In this document: piece by piece, positions 44,342 to 55,179 of the stretch
Numbering within the stretch: the stretch's first letter is position 1
Layout: each line of letters opens with the position of its first letter
From: Closterium sp. Naga37s-1
Taxonomy: Eukaryota; Streptophyta; Zygnematophyceae; Desmidiales; Closteriaceae
DNA length: 64,000 nucleotides
Reading direction: 5' to 3'
Assembly (NCBI GenBank): GCA_947471745.1
Contig: CANJKZ010000169.1
Coordinates: 4,118,501 to 4,182,500 of the forward strand
Program-made: the position numbers and the translations under genes
Notes under the pieces: generated by a model
Told to the model about the DNA's origin: nothing
Database searches by the model: none
What the model saw: only the letters and a program-made list of their open reading frames with translations

Positions 44342-44987
44342 ATGGCTCACAGCACGACGACAAGTACCCTGCCTAACAGCAGCGCCAGCATCACCGCGGC
44401 CGACGGAGCGACGTCTGAGTCTCTCGCCGCTGCTCTCTTTGCATTGGACGACCTCCCTTCGCCGCTCGCTTCGCTCCACACCACGCTCCCGCCGCCGCCG
44501 GCTGCGCCGGGTTCTCAGCGTTCTCTCCCCGAGGAGCACAGAGGCCGCTTCGGCTGGTCCCCAGTCGGCCCTCGCGGGTTTCCCGAGGAGGGGTTCGTCC
44601 TGCACGCCGAACCTCGCGCCGAGCCGTTGAACGAGCCTCTTGCCGAGCCTCAGATGACCGTTGTGGGCGGAACGGAGCCGGCTGGTGAAGCGGCCGCGCC
44701 TGCGGGGCTGGGATTGCTGACAGGGCTGACAGGGCCTGCTGAAGCTGCCGCAGCTGTGATGCAAGGAGCGGGCGGTGAGGTGCAGATACAGCGCATGTTG
44801 GTTGGCCTTTCGAAGCTCGCATGCTCGCTGCGACAGCAGGAAGCAAAGCAGCAGCAGGCGGCGTGGCAGCAGCAAGCAGAGGAGCAAGCAGAGGAGCAGC
44901 AAGGAGCGCTGCAGCACTGGAACGGTGGGAACGCGGTGGGCAGCAGCAGCAGCAGCAGCGACCTGCCTGAGGAGGATGGAAGCTATG

Positions 44988-45059
<72 letters not shown>

Positions 45060-47062
45060 CTACTAACCATGAGCATGAGCGCTTCACACTGATGAACACC
45101 GCGGCCGTTATTCCCGTCCCCAACGAGCGAGTCTCGGCGCCTGCAGCACCCTCTCCGTCGCTGCAAGTGGCTGCAGCAGCAGCAGCAGCCAAGGCAAGGA
45201 GAGAGGAGGTGGCTTTTGAGGCGACGCAAAAGTCAGTAGCAGTAGCAGCTGCAGTCGCAGCAGCGGCAGCAGCAGAGGCAAGGAGGGAGGAGGCGAGGAG
45301 GGCGCAGGCTGTTCTATCAAGCCGTGTGATGGCGACTCTGCAGATGGGAGCAGGCAGCGAGGACGAGAGGCGGCAGCTGTTGGCCTTACTGCTAGCGCTG
45401 AAGCAAGTGGAGGAGCAGCAGGAGCAGCAGGCGCAGCAGCAGACGCAGCAGAAGGCGAGGCAGAACGCACGGAAGCGACAGAGGCGGCAGAGGGTGATGG
45501 GAGGTCAAGGGGTGTCGGGAAACCCTCAGTCGCCGCAAGTGCAGCAGCAGGAGCAGCAGCAGCCTGAGCAGCCGGAGCAGGAAGGAAGGAATGAGGAGCA
45601 CCGGTTCTCGGCTGGCTCGCCTTTTCTCGCGGGAGCAAGTCCTGAGCTCCACGGTATAGGTGTAATGGGACGCATGGACGGGCGGGGAGGGGAGAGGAGC
45701 GGCAGTGGTGGCAGCAGTGGTGGTGGCAGCGGTATCGCCAGTGGTATTGGCAACGGTGTTCGGAACGACCCAGATTTTTCACTGCGTGGTGTTGGGAACG
45801 ACGTCGATTTTTCACTGCGTGGTGTTGACAAGAACCTCACCAGTGCTCTGAGTAATGAGATTCGTTTTAACGCAATGCGTGCGCATGGCATCAACAGTGG
45901 CGTTTTCAGCGGCGCTGCTGCGAACGTTGCGGGAGCGAACGTTGGCGACGGTGGGAGGAAGAGGAGAAGCCCCGAGGCCCTGGATGACGGCGCTACAGCT
46001 GCTCTCCAGTGGCAGCATGGCATGCAGACCCCCGCCGCCTGCTACAGCCGCAGTGTGCTCGGGCATATGAACCAGAGCGGTGTGCTGGATGGCATGCTCT
46101 TAAAGGATGCAGACGCAGCGGCAGTGGGGGCAGCGGCAGTGGGGGCAGCACCGGCACACCCCACTTTGTCTCCTCTTCACAGCAGCATGGCGGAGGCAGC
46201 AGGGCAGCACATGCACCTCCTGTTCCAGCAGCAGCGTCTGCAGCAGCAACAGCAGCAGCAGCAGCAGCAGAGGTGTGAGCAAGCGTCACAGCCCCTGTCA
46301 CCGGAGGCCAGAAATCAGCGCTCTCGAGGAAGCACAGGCTCGGTGGGCACAGGTACGGGCGGTGAAGGCTCGGCGCGCTCAGGCTCGGCAGGCACAGGCA
46401 TGGGTGGTGCAGGCTCGGCAGGCGGTCCAGCAACTAGCAGCAGTGGGCAAGTGGGTGGGGAAGATGGCACCGAAGGCATGCGAGGCATGCAAGGCATGGA
46501 AGAAATGGAGGGCACGGGTCAGTGGCAGTCTGATGAAGACCTTGGGGAAGCGGCGCCTGCACAACAGCCAGAGTGGGGTTCAGATGCCCTGGATAATCCC
46601 AAGGGTCGAGAGCGCGGTACTATGCAAGACGAATGTGGCACGGACGACGAGTGGTTGCCTCGGTGCCAAGGCGTGAGGACAGGTTCGGTGCCGAACAAGA
46701 GGATCAAGAGCCGGAGCATGGCGGAGCGGCGCAGGAGGGAGAGGATCAGTGAGGGGCTGCAGAGGCTGAGGGCGAAGGTGAGGGGGCGAGGCGACACGTG
46801 TGCGATGCTGGATAGAGCAGTGGGGTATGTAGATGCATTGGAGCGACGGGTGGTGGAGTTAGAGAGGGTTGTTATGGCAGCTGCTGGGTCTGGGAGAAAC
46901 GTTTTCCCCGGTAATGCATTTGCCGGTGGTTTTGCTGGTCGTGGTTTTGCCGGTAACGTTTTTGCTAATAATGCCGCGGTGCTGACGACGATACCGGCTG
47001 CGATGACATCCGTCCCGACTGGCCTTGGGGGTGACGCTGTTGCTGGCTGGCCTTGGGAGTGA
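44342..47062 (+). CDS. bHLH transcription factor, copy 1 (906 aa)
   Basis: A nuclear DNA-binding regulator by family. I chose ATG 44342 (MAHSTTTST) because it lines up with the start of the paralogue at 57778; an in-frame ATG at 44303 is also possible. The bHLH domain sits near the C-terminus (about residues 787-845): basic region RSMAERRRRERISEGLQRLR with the Glu and Arg pair that contact E-box DNA, then helix 2 CAMLDRAVGYVDALERRVVE, which runs into a short coiled coil. SxAERxRRxRI plus a MLDxAVxYV helix 2 resembles plant subfamily IX-type bHLHs, but I would not fix the subfamily. Other blocks shared with the paralogue are SLAAALFALDDLPSPLA, GEVQIxRML, DECGTDDEWLPRCQG and the terminal AGWPWE. 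The middle is Gln/Ala-rich, with an NQ run at 44990-45058. Apparently intronless. Confidence 0.8.
44990..45058 (+). repeat. (AACCAG)n hexanucleotide repeat coding for (Asn-Gln)n
   Basis: About eleven units in frame within bHLH-1; absent from the paralogue, which instead has a GAGGCA repeat coding for Glu-Ala at about 58420-58510. Confidence 0.95.
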
Positions 47063-47479
47063 AGCATGGCTGGTCAGAGCTTTAGCCTACATGTGTGGAC
47101 CTTACTTACTAATCATATGGATATGTTGGAGCCCAGGGATTTTTATTTTTTATTTGTCAGATTCTTCCCTCGTGCAGTCAATCCATCTTTGTCAATCGCG
47201 CGCAATAAATTACCGAAATATTTTCCAAAGCTCCAACGTTGGCTTTGCCGAGTGAAGCATATTTTAAGGGTGTGTTTTTTGATTCTCATGGAAAAACTTG
47301 CTAGTAGCATACTGGAACCTGTAGTTAAAGCCGTTGGCCCAAATTGCACAAGTTTTAAAAGGTTGACGGGGGTGACAGGGCCTCAGATTGGTTTTTGGGT
47401 ACCCTGAGCACTCAGTGTCCCTAGCCTAGCAACACTGATTTTCAGTTTCATCCCAAGGAAAAACACTGATTTTTCAGGG

Positions 47480-47512
<33 letters not shown>

Positions 47513-47689
47513 GTTGAGCACTCAGAGTGAAAAAAATGTAAACACTGATCAGCTATATCAATAATGAGAACCCCTGCTGCATGGGTTCCCTTAGCACACT
47601 GCAACCAGCACGACGTTGCCACACATTGGACAGCCAATCAAATTGCGCCTTTGACAATAACACTCAAATTTGGCCAGAGGTGAGTACCT
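47063..47689. other. 3' flank of bHLH-1 with CACTGA motifs and an A28 tract
   Basis: The 3' UTR probably covers 47063-47250; AATAAA occurs at 47206. 47410-47560 carries repeated AACACTGAT and TTTTCAG motifs around a run of 28 A (47484-47511). No gene seen. Confidence 0.45.
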
Positions 47690-47826
47690 TGTCGGTGAAT
47701 AGAACTAGGAATGAATGATTGAACTAGGCAAGAGGTGAGTACAAGTAGGGGAAACCTAACCCTAAAGTGTTGTACTCACTAAGGAGTGACCCTACTGTAG
47801 CCTAGAGATACAATTGTAATTTGACA
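47690..47826 (-). mobile_element. solo copia LTR (137 bp)
   Basis: TGTCGGTGAATAG...AATTTGACA with a perfect 5-bp duplication TACCT (47685-47689 and 47827-47831). It carries the LTR stem in the variant form GTGAGTACAA...TTGTACTCAC. Orientation inferred from its likeness to the minus-strand copies. Confidence 0.88.
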
Positions 47827-47831
47827 TACCT

Positions 47832-48024
47832 GAATGCAGACGACGCACCAAACTTGGCGAAATGCAGTTTCCAGTTTCAGGGTCGAACGCGATACAACAC
47901 TGACCAGGGCCTGTGCTAGGATTTAAGACACCCTGAGCCCTCAGGGCAACTTTTGAAAACTTTCCAAAATGCCCTGATTTTTCAGGGCAAAATTCCCTGG
48001 CCATCCTGAAATTTCAGGGCACCA
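47832..48024. repeat. quasi-palindromic TTTCAGGGCA array, left part
   Basis: Contains GCCCTGATTTTTCAGGGC and the perfect 14-bp palindrome CCTGAAATTTCAGG (48005-48018). The array resumes on the other side of copia-E at 55314. Confidence 0.6.
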
Positions 48025-48029
48025 GCAGA

Positions 48030-48146
48030 TGTTTGTGTTCTTCCTAGGCTATAGTGGGTTAGCCTACAAGGGGTACAACACTTTAGAGTTAGTACTTGTA
48101 CCCAACTCATTCATAGTTCATTCATTCCTGCCTGCTTATTTTAACA
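48030..48146 (+). repeat. copia-E 5' LTR (117 bp)
   Basis: TGTTTGTGTTCTTCC...TTTTAACA; contains GGGTACAA...TTGTACCC. Lacks the first 12 bp of the 3' LTR, explained by deletion between two TG dinucleotides. Confidence 0.9.
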
Positions 48147-48158
48147 TGGTATTAGAGC
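48147..48158 (+). other. copia-E primer binding site
   Basis: TGGTATTAGAGC directly abutting the LTR; complementary to initiator Met-tRNA with one mismatch. Confidence 0.88.
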
Positions 48159-48229
48159 AGAATCGTTCCTAGGGCCCACCGAACGTTCCGCCCTGCCCTA
48201 CCCGTAAAACTTTTCTTCCTACGCTGCCC

Positions 48230-48985
48230 CTGCAGCCGCGCTGCCCTTGCAGCCCGCGCGCTGCCCCTGCGACCGCGCTGCCCCTGCAGGCGTGCTCGCC
48301 CCTGCGACCGCGCTGCTTCTGCAGCCGTGCTCGCCCCTGCGACTGCGCTGCCCCTGCAGCCGTACTCGCCCCTGCGACCGTGCTGCCCCTGCAGCCGTGC
48401 CTGCCCCTGTGGCTCGCGTGCTGCCCCTGCAGCCCGCGCGTTCGCCCCTGCAGCCCGTGGGCGCTGCCCCTACAGCCCGCGCGCCGCCCTGCCGAGCCGC
48501 GCGTCGCCCCTGCAGCCCGTGGGCGCTGCCCCTGCAGCCCGCGCGCCGCCCAGCCGAGCCGCGCGTTGCCCCTGCAGCCCGTGGGCGCTGCCCCTGCAGC
48601 CCGCGCGCCGCCCTGCCAAGCCGCGCATCGCCCCTGCAGCCTGGGCGCCGCCCTGCCGAGCCGCGCGTCGCCCCTGCAGCCCGTGGGCGCTGCCCCTGCT
48701 GCCCGCGCGCCGCCCTGCTGAGCCCCGCGTCGCCCCTGCAGCCCGTGGGCGCTGTCCCTGCAGCCCGCGCGCCGCCCTGCCGAGCCGCGCGTCGCCCTTG
48801 CAGCCTGGGCGCCGCCCTGCCGAGCCGAGCGCCGCCACTACAGCCCGCGCGCCGCCTTGCCGAGCCGCGCGTCGCCCCTGCAGCTCGTGGGCGCTGCCCC
48901 TGCAGCCCGCGCGCCGCCCTGCCGAGCCGCGCGTTGCCCCTGCAGCCCGTGGGCGCTGCCCCTGCAGCCCGCGCGCCGCCCTGCC
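48230..48985 (+). repeat. copia-E GC-rich leader repeats
   Basis: About twelve tandem units of roughly 60 bp built from GCCGAGCCGCGCGTCGCCCC, TGCAGCCCGTGGGCGCTGCC and CCTGCAGCCCGCGCGCCGCC. They are open in several frames on both strands and produce spurious Ala/Pro/Arg ORFs. Confidence 0.92.
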
Positions 48986-48987
48986 TG

Positions 48988-49029
<42 letters not shown>
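48988..49029 (+). repeat. A42 homopolymer
   Basis: 42 consecutive A between the leader repeats and the CTG-rich tract of copia-E. Confidence 0.97.
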
Positions 49030-49031
<2 letters not shown>

Positions 49032-49263
49032 AATGCTGCTGCTTCTACTCGTGCTACTGCTGCTGCTGGTGGAGGTGGTGCTGGGAGTGCTGGAGGTGCG
49101 GCCGCCCAGCCCCACTGAGCCGCCCTGCTGCTGCTACTACTGCTGCTGCTGCTACTCGTGCTACTGCTGCTGCTGGTGGAGGTGCTGCTGGGAGAGTTGG
49201 AGGTGCTGCTGGTGCTGGAGGAGCTGGAGGTGCTGGACTTACTCCTGACCGTCACTGTCATTC

Positions 49264-50268
49264 ATGGCCACCATCGCGGCAGCTGCTGCGACCAGGGGTG
49301 GACGGCAGCGGGCACTGCCTCTCTCGGACGACCCCACCCCTCAGCAGCTTCGTGAGTGGGTGTTTCAGCGAGGCAGTCCTAGTGGTGGAGGTTTTGGTTT
49401 TATGTGGCCTAAGCGACCTCGCGACTGTGCTTCTCAGCGGTGCGTCCCTGGCTGTGTCGAGGTTACTGCTCTCGGTTCTAGTAAGTCTGCTGCCGCTCCA
49501 GGTGCTAGTGAGTCTGCTGCCGCTCCAGGTGCCTGTGAGTCTGCTGCCGCTCCAGGTGCTGGTGAGTCTGCTGCAGCTCTAGGTGCCCGTGAGTCTGCCG
49601 ACGCTCTAGGTGCTAGTGCGTCTACTGCCACAGGTCCTGCCTCAGCTGAGGTCTTGCACACTTTCACGCTTGACTCAGGCGCGTCACGTTGCTTCTTTCG
49701 TGATTGCACCACAGTCACACCACTCGTAGCACTTGTCCCAGTCTCACTGGCTGACCCCTCTGGGGGCCTAGTAGTTGCGCGAGCCTCCACTGGTCTCCCT
49801 TGTCCAGCAGTCCCCTCCGGTTCTCTGTCAGGTCTCCACCTCCCCACGTTCTCGACGAACTTGGTGAGCAACGCTGCCATTCAGGATGTCTGGGTTGATA
49901 CCTTTATTTCTGGAGGGCAGCGTGTGGCGATCTGTACGTGCTCCCGGACTGGCCGTCACCTGGCTACGTTCACTCGACAGCCTGGGTCTAGTCTGTACAC
50001 ACTGACCACTGCGTCTGCACAGGTGGCTGAGTCAGGTCAGGTGGCTGTGTCGAGTCGGGCGTCTGCGTCGAGGCAGTTAGCTGCGTCTTGCTCGTGCAGA
50101 GTACTCACGCACGAGACTCAGCGCTGGCACCAACGTCTTGGTCACCCCTCCCTGCAGCGTCTACGCAGTATGCACTCCCGTCTCCTTATCTCTGGCCTCC
50201 CCAGGACCCTGCCCCCCCTCCCGCGCTCACTTGCGCCGCCGTGCCTTCCTTGCGTCGAGGGGCGGTAG
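49264..50268 (+). pseudogene. copia-E protease and pre-integrase
   Basis: ATG 49264 (MATIAAAAATRGG) then TPQQLREWVFQRG, an Ala/Ser repeat (AAAPGASESAAAPGA), protease LDSGASRCFF and pre-integrase WHQRLGHPSLQRLRS. Ends at TAG 50266-50268 where the related copies have Gln (VEGRQRA), so a CAG-to-TAG change. No UBN2 Gag and no zinc module precede it; 49030-49260 is a CTGCTGCTACTG-rich tract as in copia-A. Confidence 0.82.
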
Positions 50269-50880
50269 CGCGCCACTCCTCACTCCTCCGAGTTTCCTCC
50301 GACCACTGCTCCTCTGCAGACTCTCCACATGGATGTGTGGGGCCCGGCCCCCATCGGTGGAACGGACCGCGAGCACTACTTCCTGCTGGTTGTTGACGAC
50401 CACACACACTACACCACTGTCTTCCCCTTGCGGCGCAAGGCGGACGTCAGCGGTGTCCTGATCCCCTGGATCCGTGCTACTCGTCTCCAGCTGCACGAGC
50501 GGTTTCAGCAGGACTTCCGAGTCCTGCGTCTGCATCCGCTAGACGTTCACGCTTCCGGCCTCTCCTCAGCAGAATGGGATTGCTGAGCGTCGCATTGGCT
50601 TGATCATGGAGGTTGCTCGCACCTCCATGATCCATGCGGCCGCTCCCCATTTTCTGTGGCCGTTTGCGGTCCGATACGCTGCGCATCAGCTCAACCTCTG
50701 GCCCCGTGTCTCTGTGCCAGAGACCTTGCCCACCCTCCGGTGGACGGGGAAGGCTGGTGATGCGCCAGTGTTTCGGGTCTGGGGCGCGCTCTCCCTTGTT
50801 CGCGATGCCAAAGTGAGCAAGCTCTCCTCTCGCACTCTCCGCTGCGTCTTCATTGGCTTTCCCACTGACGCCCCGCCGTG
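50269..50880 (+). pseudogene. copia-E integrase with internal deletion
   Basis: In frame with the upstream segment: LQTLHMDVWGPAPIGGTD (first Asp) and VVDDHTHYTTVFPLRRK. After VLRLHP a deletion of roughly 70-80 bp removes the second catalytic Asp region (HSDRGGEF in copia-D) and shifts frame; AEWDC-stop closes at 50586. The rest resumes in another frame (MEVARTSMIHAAAPHFLW to FIGFPTDAPP) and stops at TGA 50879-50881, where a Trp is expected. Cannot encode a working integrase. Confidence 0.85.
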
Positions 50881-50937
50881 ACAGTTCTACCATCCGCGCT
50901 CCCGTCGAGTCTTCTCCTCCCAGGACGTCACCTTGAC

Positions 50938-53844
50938 GAGTCTGTCTGTTACTACCAGTTACACCCGCACGCATCCTTTTCGGTTCCCCTATCACCCCTC
51001 TTCCTGGTACCAGCCCCCCCCAAGGTAGACCCCTTCCCCCCACAGGGTCCTGCTCCCTCAGGTGTGTCTCACGTCGACCCACCCCCTTTGGATGAGCCAG
51101 TGGAGATCTCTTCTGACTCCTCTGGCCCAGCTGAGGGGGGTGACCCAGTTGCGGACGACACGGCGGCCACTCGCCGCTCTCCACGCTTGGAGACCCCCCC
51201 GGGTTTTCCGCCTCGACCGTCTTCGCCGCCTCCGCAGCCTGCTGCTGTGGACTCTGGAGCTGAGACTACAGGTGCTGAGACTGGGGGTGCTGAGACAGAG
51301 GGTGAGGGTTCTGGGGGTGCTGTGCCTGGGGGTGCTGCGACTGGGGGTGCTGACTCTGGGGGTGCTGCGAGTCCTAGTGGCGGTGGAGTTGTGGGTGACA
51401 CTGTTGGAGGTCCTGGAGCTGGAGGTACTCGAGGTGCTGCTGGTGCTGGAGGTGCTAGAGCTACCACTACTGGAGGTGCAGGAGCTGGACAGCCACCGCA
51501 GCCTGATCTACTTGAGACGCTCTCGCCGCAGGCGATTCGTGCGTGGATCGTTCGGCGAGGCAGTCCTGGTGGTGGAGGGTACAGTCCTGCTGGTGCTGGA
51601 GCTACTAGTCCTGGAGGTGCTGGAGGTGCTGGAGGTACTGCTGGAGGTACTAGAGGTGCTGCTGGTGCTGGAGGTGCTGGAGGTACTGATGGAGGTACTA
51701 GAGGTGCTGGTGGTGCTGGAGGTACTGGAGCTGCTAGGCCTGGAGGTACTGCTGGAGGTACTAGAGGTGCTACTGGTGCTGGAGGTACTGGAGCTGCTAG
51801 GCCTGGAGGTACTGGAGGTGCTCCTGGTGCTGGAGGTGCTGGAGGTGCTGCTGGTGCTGGAGGTACTGGAGCTGCTGGTACTGGAGGTACTGGAGTTGGA
51901 GGTACTGGAGCTGCTGGTGCTGGAGGTACTGCTGGTACTGGAGGTGCTGGGGGTACTGGAGCTGCTGGCACTGGAGGTGCTGGTGCTACTGGTGCTGGAG
52001 CTGCGGGAGCTGCTGGTCCTGGAGGTGCTCGTAGTAGAGGCACTGGAGCTGCCGGAGCTGGTGGTGCTGCTCGTGTTGGAGGTGCTACTGGAGCTAGTGA
52101 CCCTGGAGGTGCTGGTGCTGCTGGTGCTGCTGGTGCTGGAGGCTCTGGAGCTGGAGGTACTGGAGGTGCTGGAGCTGCTGGTCCTGGAGGTGCTCGTACT
52201 AGAGGTGCTGGAGCTGCCGGAGCAGATGGTGCTGCAGGTGGTAGAGGTGCTGGAGGTGCTACTGGAGCTGCTGGCACTGGAGGTGCTGGAGGTACTGCTG
52301 GTGCTGGAGGCGCTGGAGCTGGAGCTGGAGGTACTGGAGGTGCTGGAGCTGTTGGTCCTGGAGGTGCTCGTACTAGAGGTGCTGGAGCTGCCGGAGCAGG
52401 TGGTTCTACTGGTGCTGGAGGTGCTGGAGGTGCTACTGGAGCTGCTGGCACTGGAGGTGCTGGAGGTACTGCTGGTGCTAGAGGTGCTGGCGCTGCCGGA
52501 GCTCGTGGTTCTGCTAGTGCTGGAGGTGCTGGTACTACTGGTGCTGGAGGTGCTGCTGGGAGTACTGGTGGAGCTGCTCGTGCTGGAGGTACGGGAGCTG
52601 CTGGTGCTCTTCGCCACCTTCTCAGTCTTCCGCCAGGTGCTACTGACTTCCCTGTGGCAGGTACTACTCCTCCGTTACTGTTTCCACCGGCAGACCAGTC
52701 ACAGCCGCAGCTGCTACCGCACTCCCCACTGCCTGCTCCTACTCCCTACACTGCGGTGACACAGTCCCTGACTGAGCGTCGAGAGCCTGAGACTCGTGCT
52801 TCCACCCCTGAGCGTCGAGAGCCTGAGTCCAGCTTTGACCTTGAGCCCGAGCCTAGAGCTGCTGTCCGTGCTCGTGTTCCTCGTGTTCGTCGTCAGCGTG
52901 CTCCGGCTGTCCCAGGCACTCACGATATGAGACTCCGTCCTTCCTCTGTTCCACAGCATGTTGTCCTGCCGTTACCTCCTGCGTCCTCTCTTCCTGACGT
53001 TGCTAACCCTCCGTCTGACCTTGCTCGTGCGTCCAGTCCGACTGTTACTCGCCTTCTTGCTACGGTGGTGACTGACCCTTCGTTCTCGTCTCCTGTTGCT
53101 TCTGCCTTAGTCGCTGAGCTCGTTGACTTTGCTGCTCTGTACCGCCTAGACTACCTTGCGAGTCTTGTTTCTGACCCTGTCCCTGCGTGTCCTCCGTCCG
53201 CCGGGGGTGAGACTGCCCTTGGCTGTACTGCCCTTGGCTATGACGTTCTTGAGGACAGACAGGAGGAGCTGGAGTGCCTTGCGGCCGCTGCAACCCATCT
53301 CGCGACCATGCTGCTTGCTCCTGAGGGAGACCCGGATGCACTTGACATCCCCACCCCGCGCTCTTACAGAGAGGCGATTTCGGGTGAGTACTCCTCTCAG
53401 TGGCAGACAGCCATGGACGCAGAGATGGCTTCCTGGAAGTCCACAGGCACCTACGTCGACGAGGTTCCCCCACCTGGGGCGAACATCGTCAGTGGCATGT
53501 GGATTTTCAGAGTGAAGCGGCCGCCGGGTTCTCCGCCTGCCTTCAAGGCGCGTTACGTTGCTCGAGGCTTCAGTCAGCGACAGGGGGTCGCCATCTTCCA
53601 AACCTTCTCCCCCACCCCGAAGATGACCACTCTTCGGGTGTTGCTACACGTTGCAGCTCAGCGTGACTACGAGCTGCACTCCCTCGACTTCTCGACAGAT
53701 TTCTTGCAGGGTAGCCTTCACGAGGCCATCTGGTTGCGTCGTCCAGAGGGCTTCACTGGGTCGTTTCCTGAGGGTACCCAGTGGAGCCTACGGCGACCAG
53801 TGTACGGCCTGCGCAGGCGCCCCGCGAGTGGCACGACACACTGA
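50938..53844 (+). pseudogene. copia-E Gly/Ala-rich linker and N-terminal RT
   Basis: After a short frameshift at about 50930, the frame runs through LDESVCYYQLHPHASF, an acidic/Pro region, then about 400 residues of GGAGGTGAAGAGG-type sequence (nt 51400-52600), and into RT (WQTAMDAEMASWKSTGTY, FKARYVARGFSQRQGVAI, LHSLDFSTDFLQGSL). It closes at 53844 by a frameshift after PVYGLR. The Gly/Ala linker is collagen-like in appearance only; it derives from a GGTGCTGGA nucleotide repeat. Confidence 0.85.
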
Positions 53845-54926
53845 GGACGACACTTGCGGCTCTTGGGTTTGCTCCTTCGACTGCTGACCCGTCGCTGTTT
53901 CTACGCACCGACACTACTCTGCCGGCGTTCTACATCCTCGTGTACGTCGACAAATTGGTTTTTGCTACTGCTGACACTGAGGCACTGGCCCTAGTGAAGG
54001 CGGAGCTGCAGGAGAGACACACATGCACTGACCTGGGTGAGCTGCGGAGCTATCTTGGCTTGCAGATCACCCGGGACAGAGCACGGCGCACCATCACCCT
54101 CACTCAGTCACACATGGTGCACCAGGTCCTTCAGCGCTTCGGCTTCATGTGGTCCTCGCCACAGCCCACTCCTCTGTCTACCGGCCACTCACTCTCAGCT
54201 CCACCTTTGGACGAGTTCGTAGAGCCGAGTGGTCCGTACCCAGAGCTTGTGGGTTGCCTCATGTACCTGATGACGTGCACACGACCTGACCTCGCGTACC
54301 CTCTCAGCCTCCTGGCTCGCTACGTGGCACCCGGTAGACACCGAAAGGTGCACTTTGATGCTGCGAAGAGGGTACTGCGTTACTTGTGCAGTACATCGGT
54401 CATGGGGCTCGTGCTTGGAGGACGGAGTTCAGTGGTACTCACAGGACACTCTGACGCTTCTTGGGCCGATGACCAGGCGACTCAGCGTTCGTCACAGGGT
54501 TACACCTTCAGTCTTGGCTCTGGTTCTGTCGCGTGGAGGTCCACTCGTTCTTCTTCTGTGCTTGGTTCCAGCTGTGAGGCCGAGATCTACGCTGGGGCCA
54601 TGGCTGCACAGGAGCTACGCTGGCTGACCTACCTGCTGACCGACTTGGGGGAGCGGCCTCGTTCTCCTCCAGTTCTGTACGTCGACAACAAGGCAATGCT
54701 TGCCTTGTGTCGCGAGCAGAGACTGGAGCACAAAACGAAGCACATTGCTCTTCGCTACTTCCTTGCGCATGAGCTGCAGCAGCGTGGTCAGCTGCGCCTT
54801 GCTTACGTGGCCTCTCGGGCCAACACTGCTGATGTCTTCACCAAGGCCCTTGGGTCTGGTGATCATCAGCGTTTCTGCACTGCTCTTGGGCTTGTGCCCA
54901 CTCTGCCTCACCTGCTGGTTGCTTGA
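53816..54926 (+). pseudogene. copia-E C-terminal RT and RNase H
   Basis: Continues RT in the next frame from about 53816 (REWHDTLRTTLAALGFAP). Motif C reads YILVYVDKLVFA: the second Asp of YVDD is Lys, which would abolish polymerase activity. RNase H is well preserved (LTGHSDASWADD, SSCEAEIYAGAMA, LYVDNKAMLAL). Ends LPHLLVA-stop at 54926. Confidence 0.88.
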
Positions 54927-55179
54927 CTTGCTCTTGTTGTACACTGATATATATATCTTTATACCTGCTTGTTTACTCTTGCTAGGTTGTGATCAGTGTA
55001 CTACCTTGCTATTATAACTCTGCATGTGAACTTGCTTTGTGGCCACTTGCTTGTGCTCAGAATGCGTGGTGATCTTGAGATCCACCCTGAGCTTTGCTTT
55101 GCTTTGCTTTGTTCTCTTGCTTGACTGGTCTTGTGACCGTCTGTTGTGTTTGCTCTCTCCCACTTAGCCAATGGGGGTG

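Noticed and set aside
48219..49261. Ala/Gly/Arg-rich proteins on both strands
   Set aside because: Open frames through the GC-rich leader repeats of copia-E, differing only in phase.
20713..50268. Reassigned stop codons (TAG/TAA read as Gln)
   Set aside because: Some internal stops fall at Gln positions, but others fall at Tyr, Lys, Arg and Trp positions, and genuine ORFs in the window end normally at TAA, TAG and TGA. Point-mutation decay explains them better.
51069..52617. Pro/Ala and Ser/Thr repeat proteins or a collagen-like gene
   Set aside because: Other frames and strands of the repetitive integrase-RT linker of copia-E.
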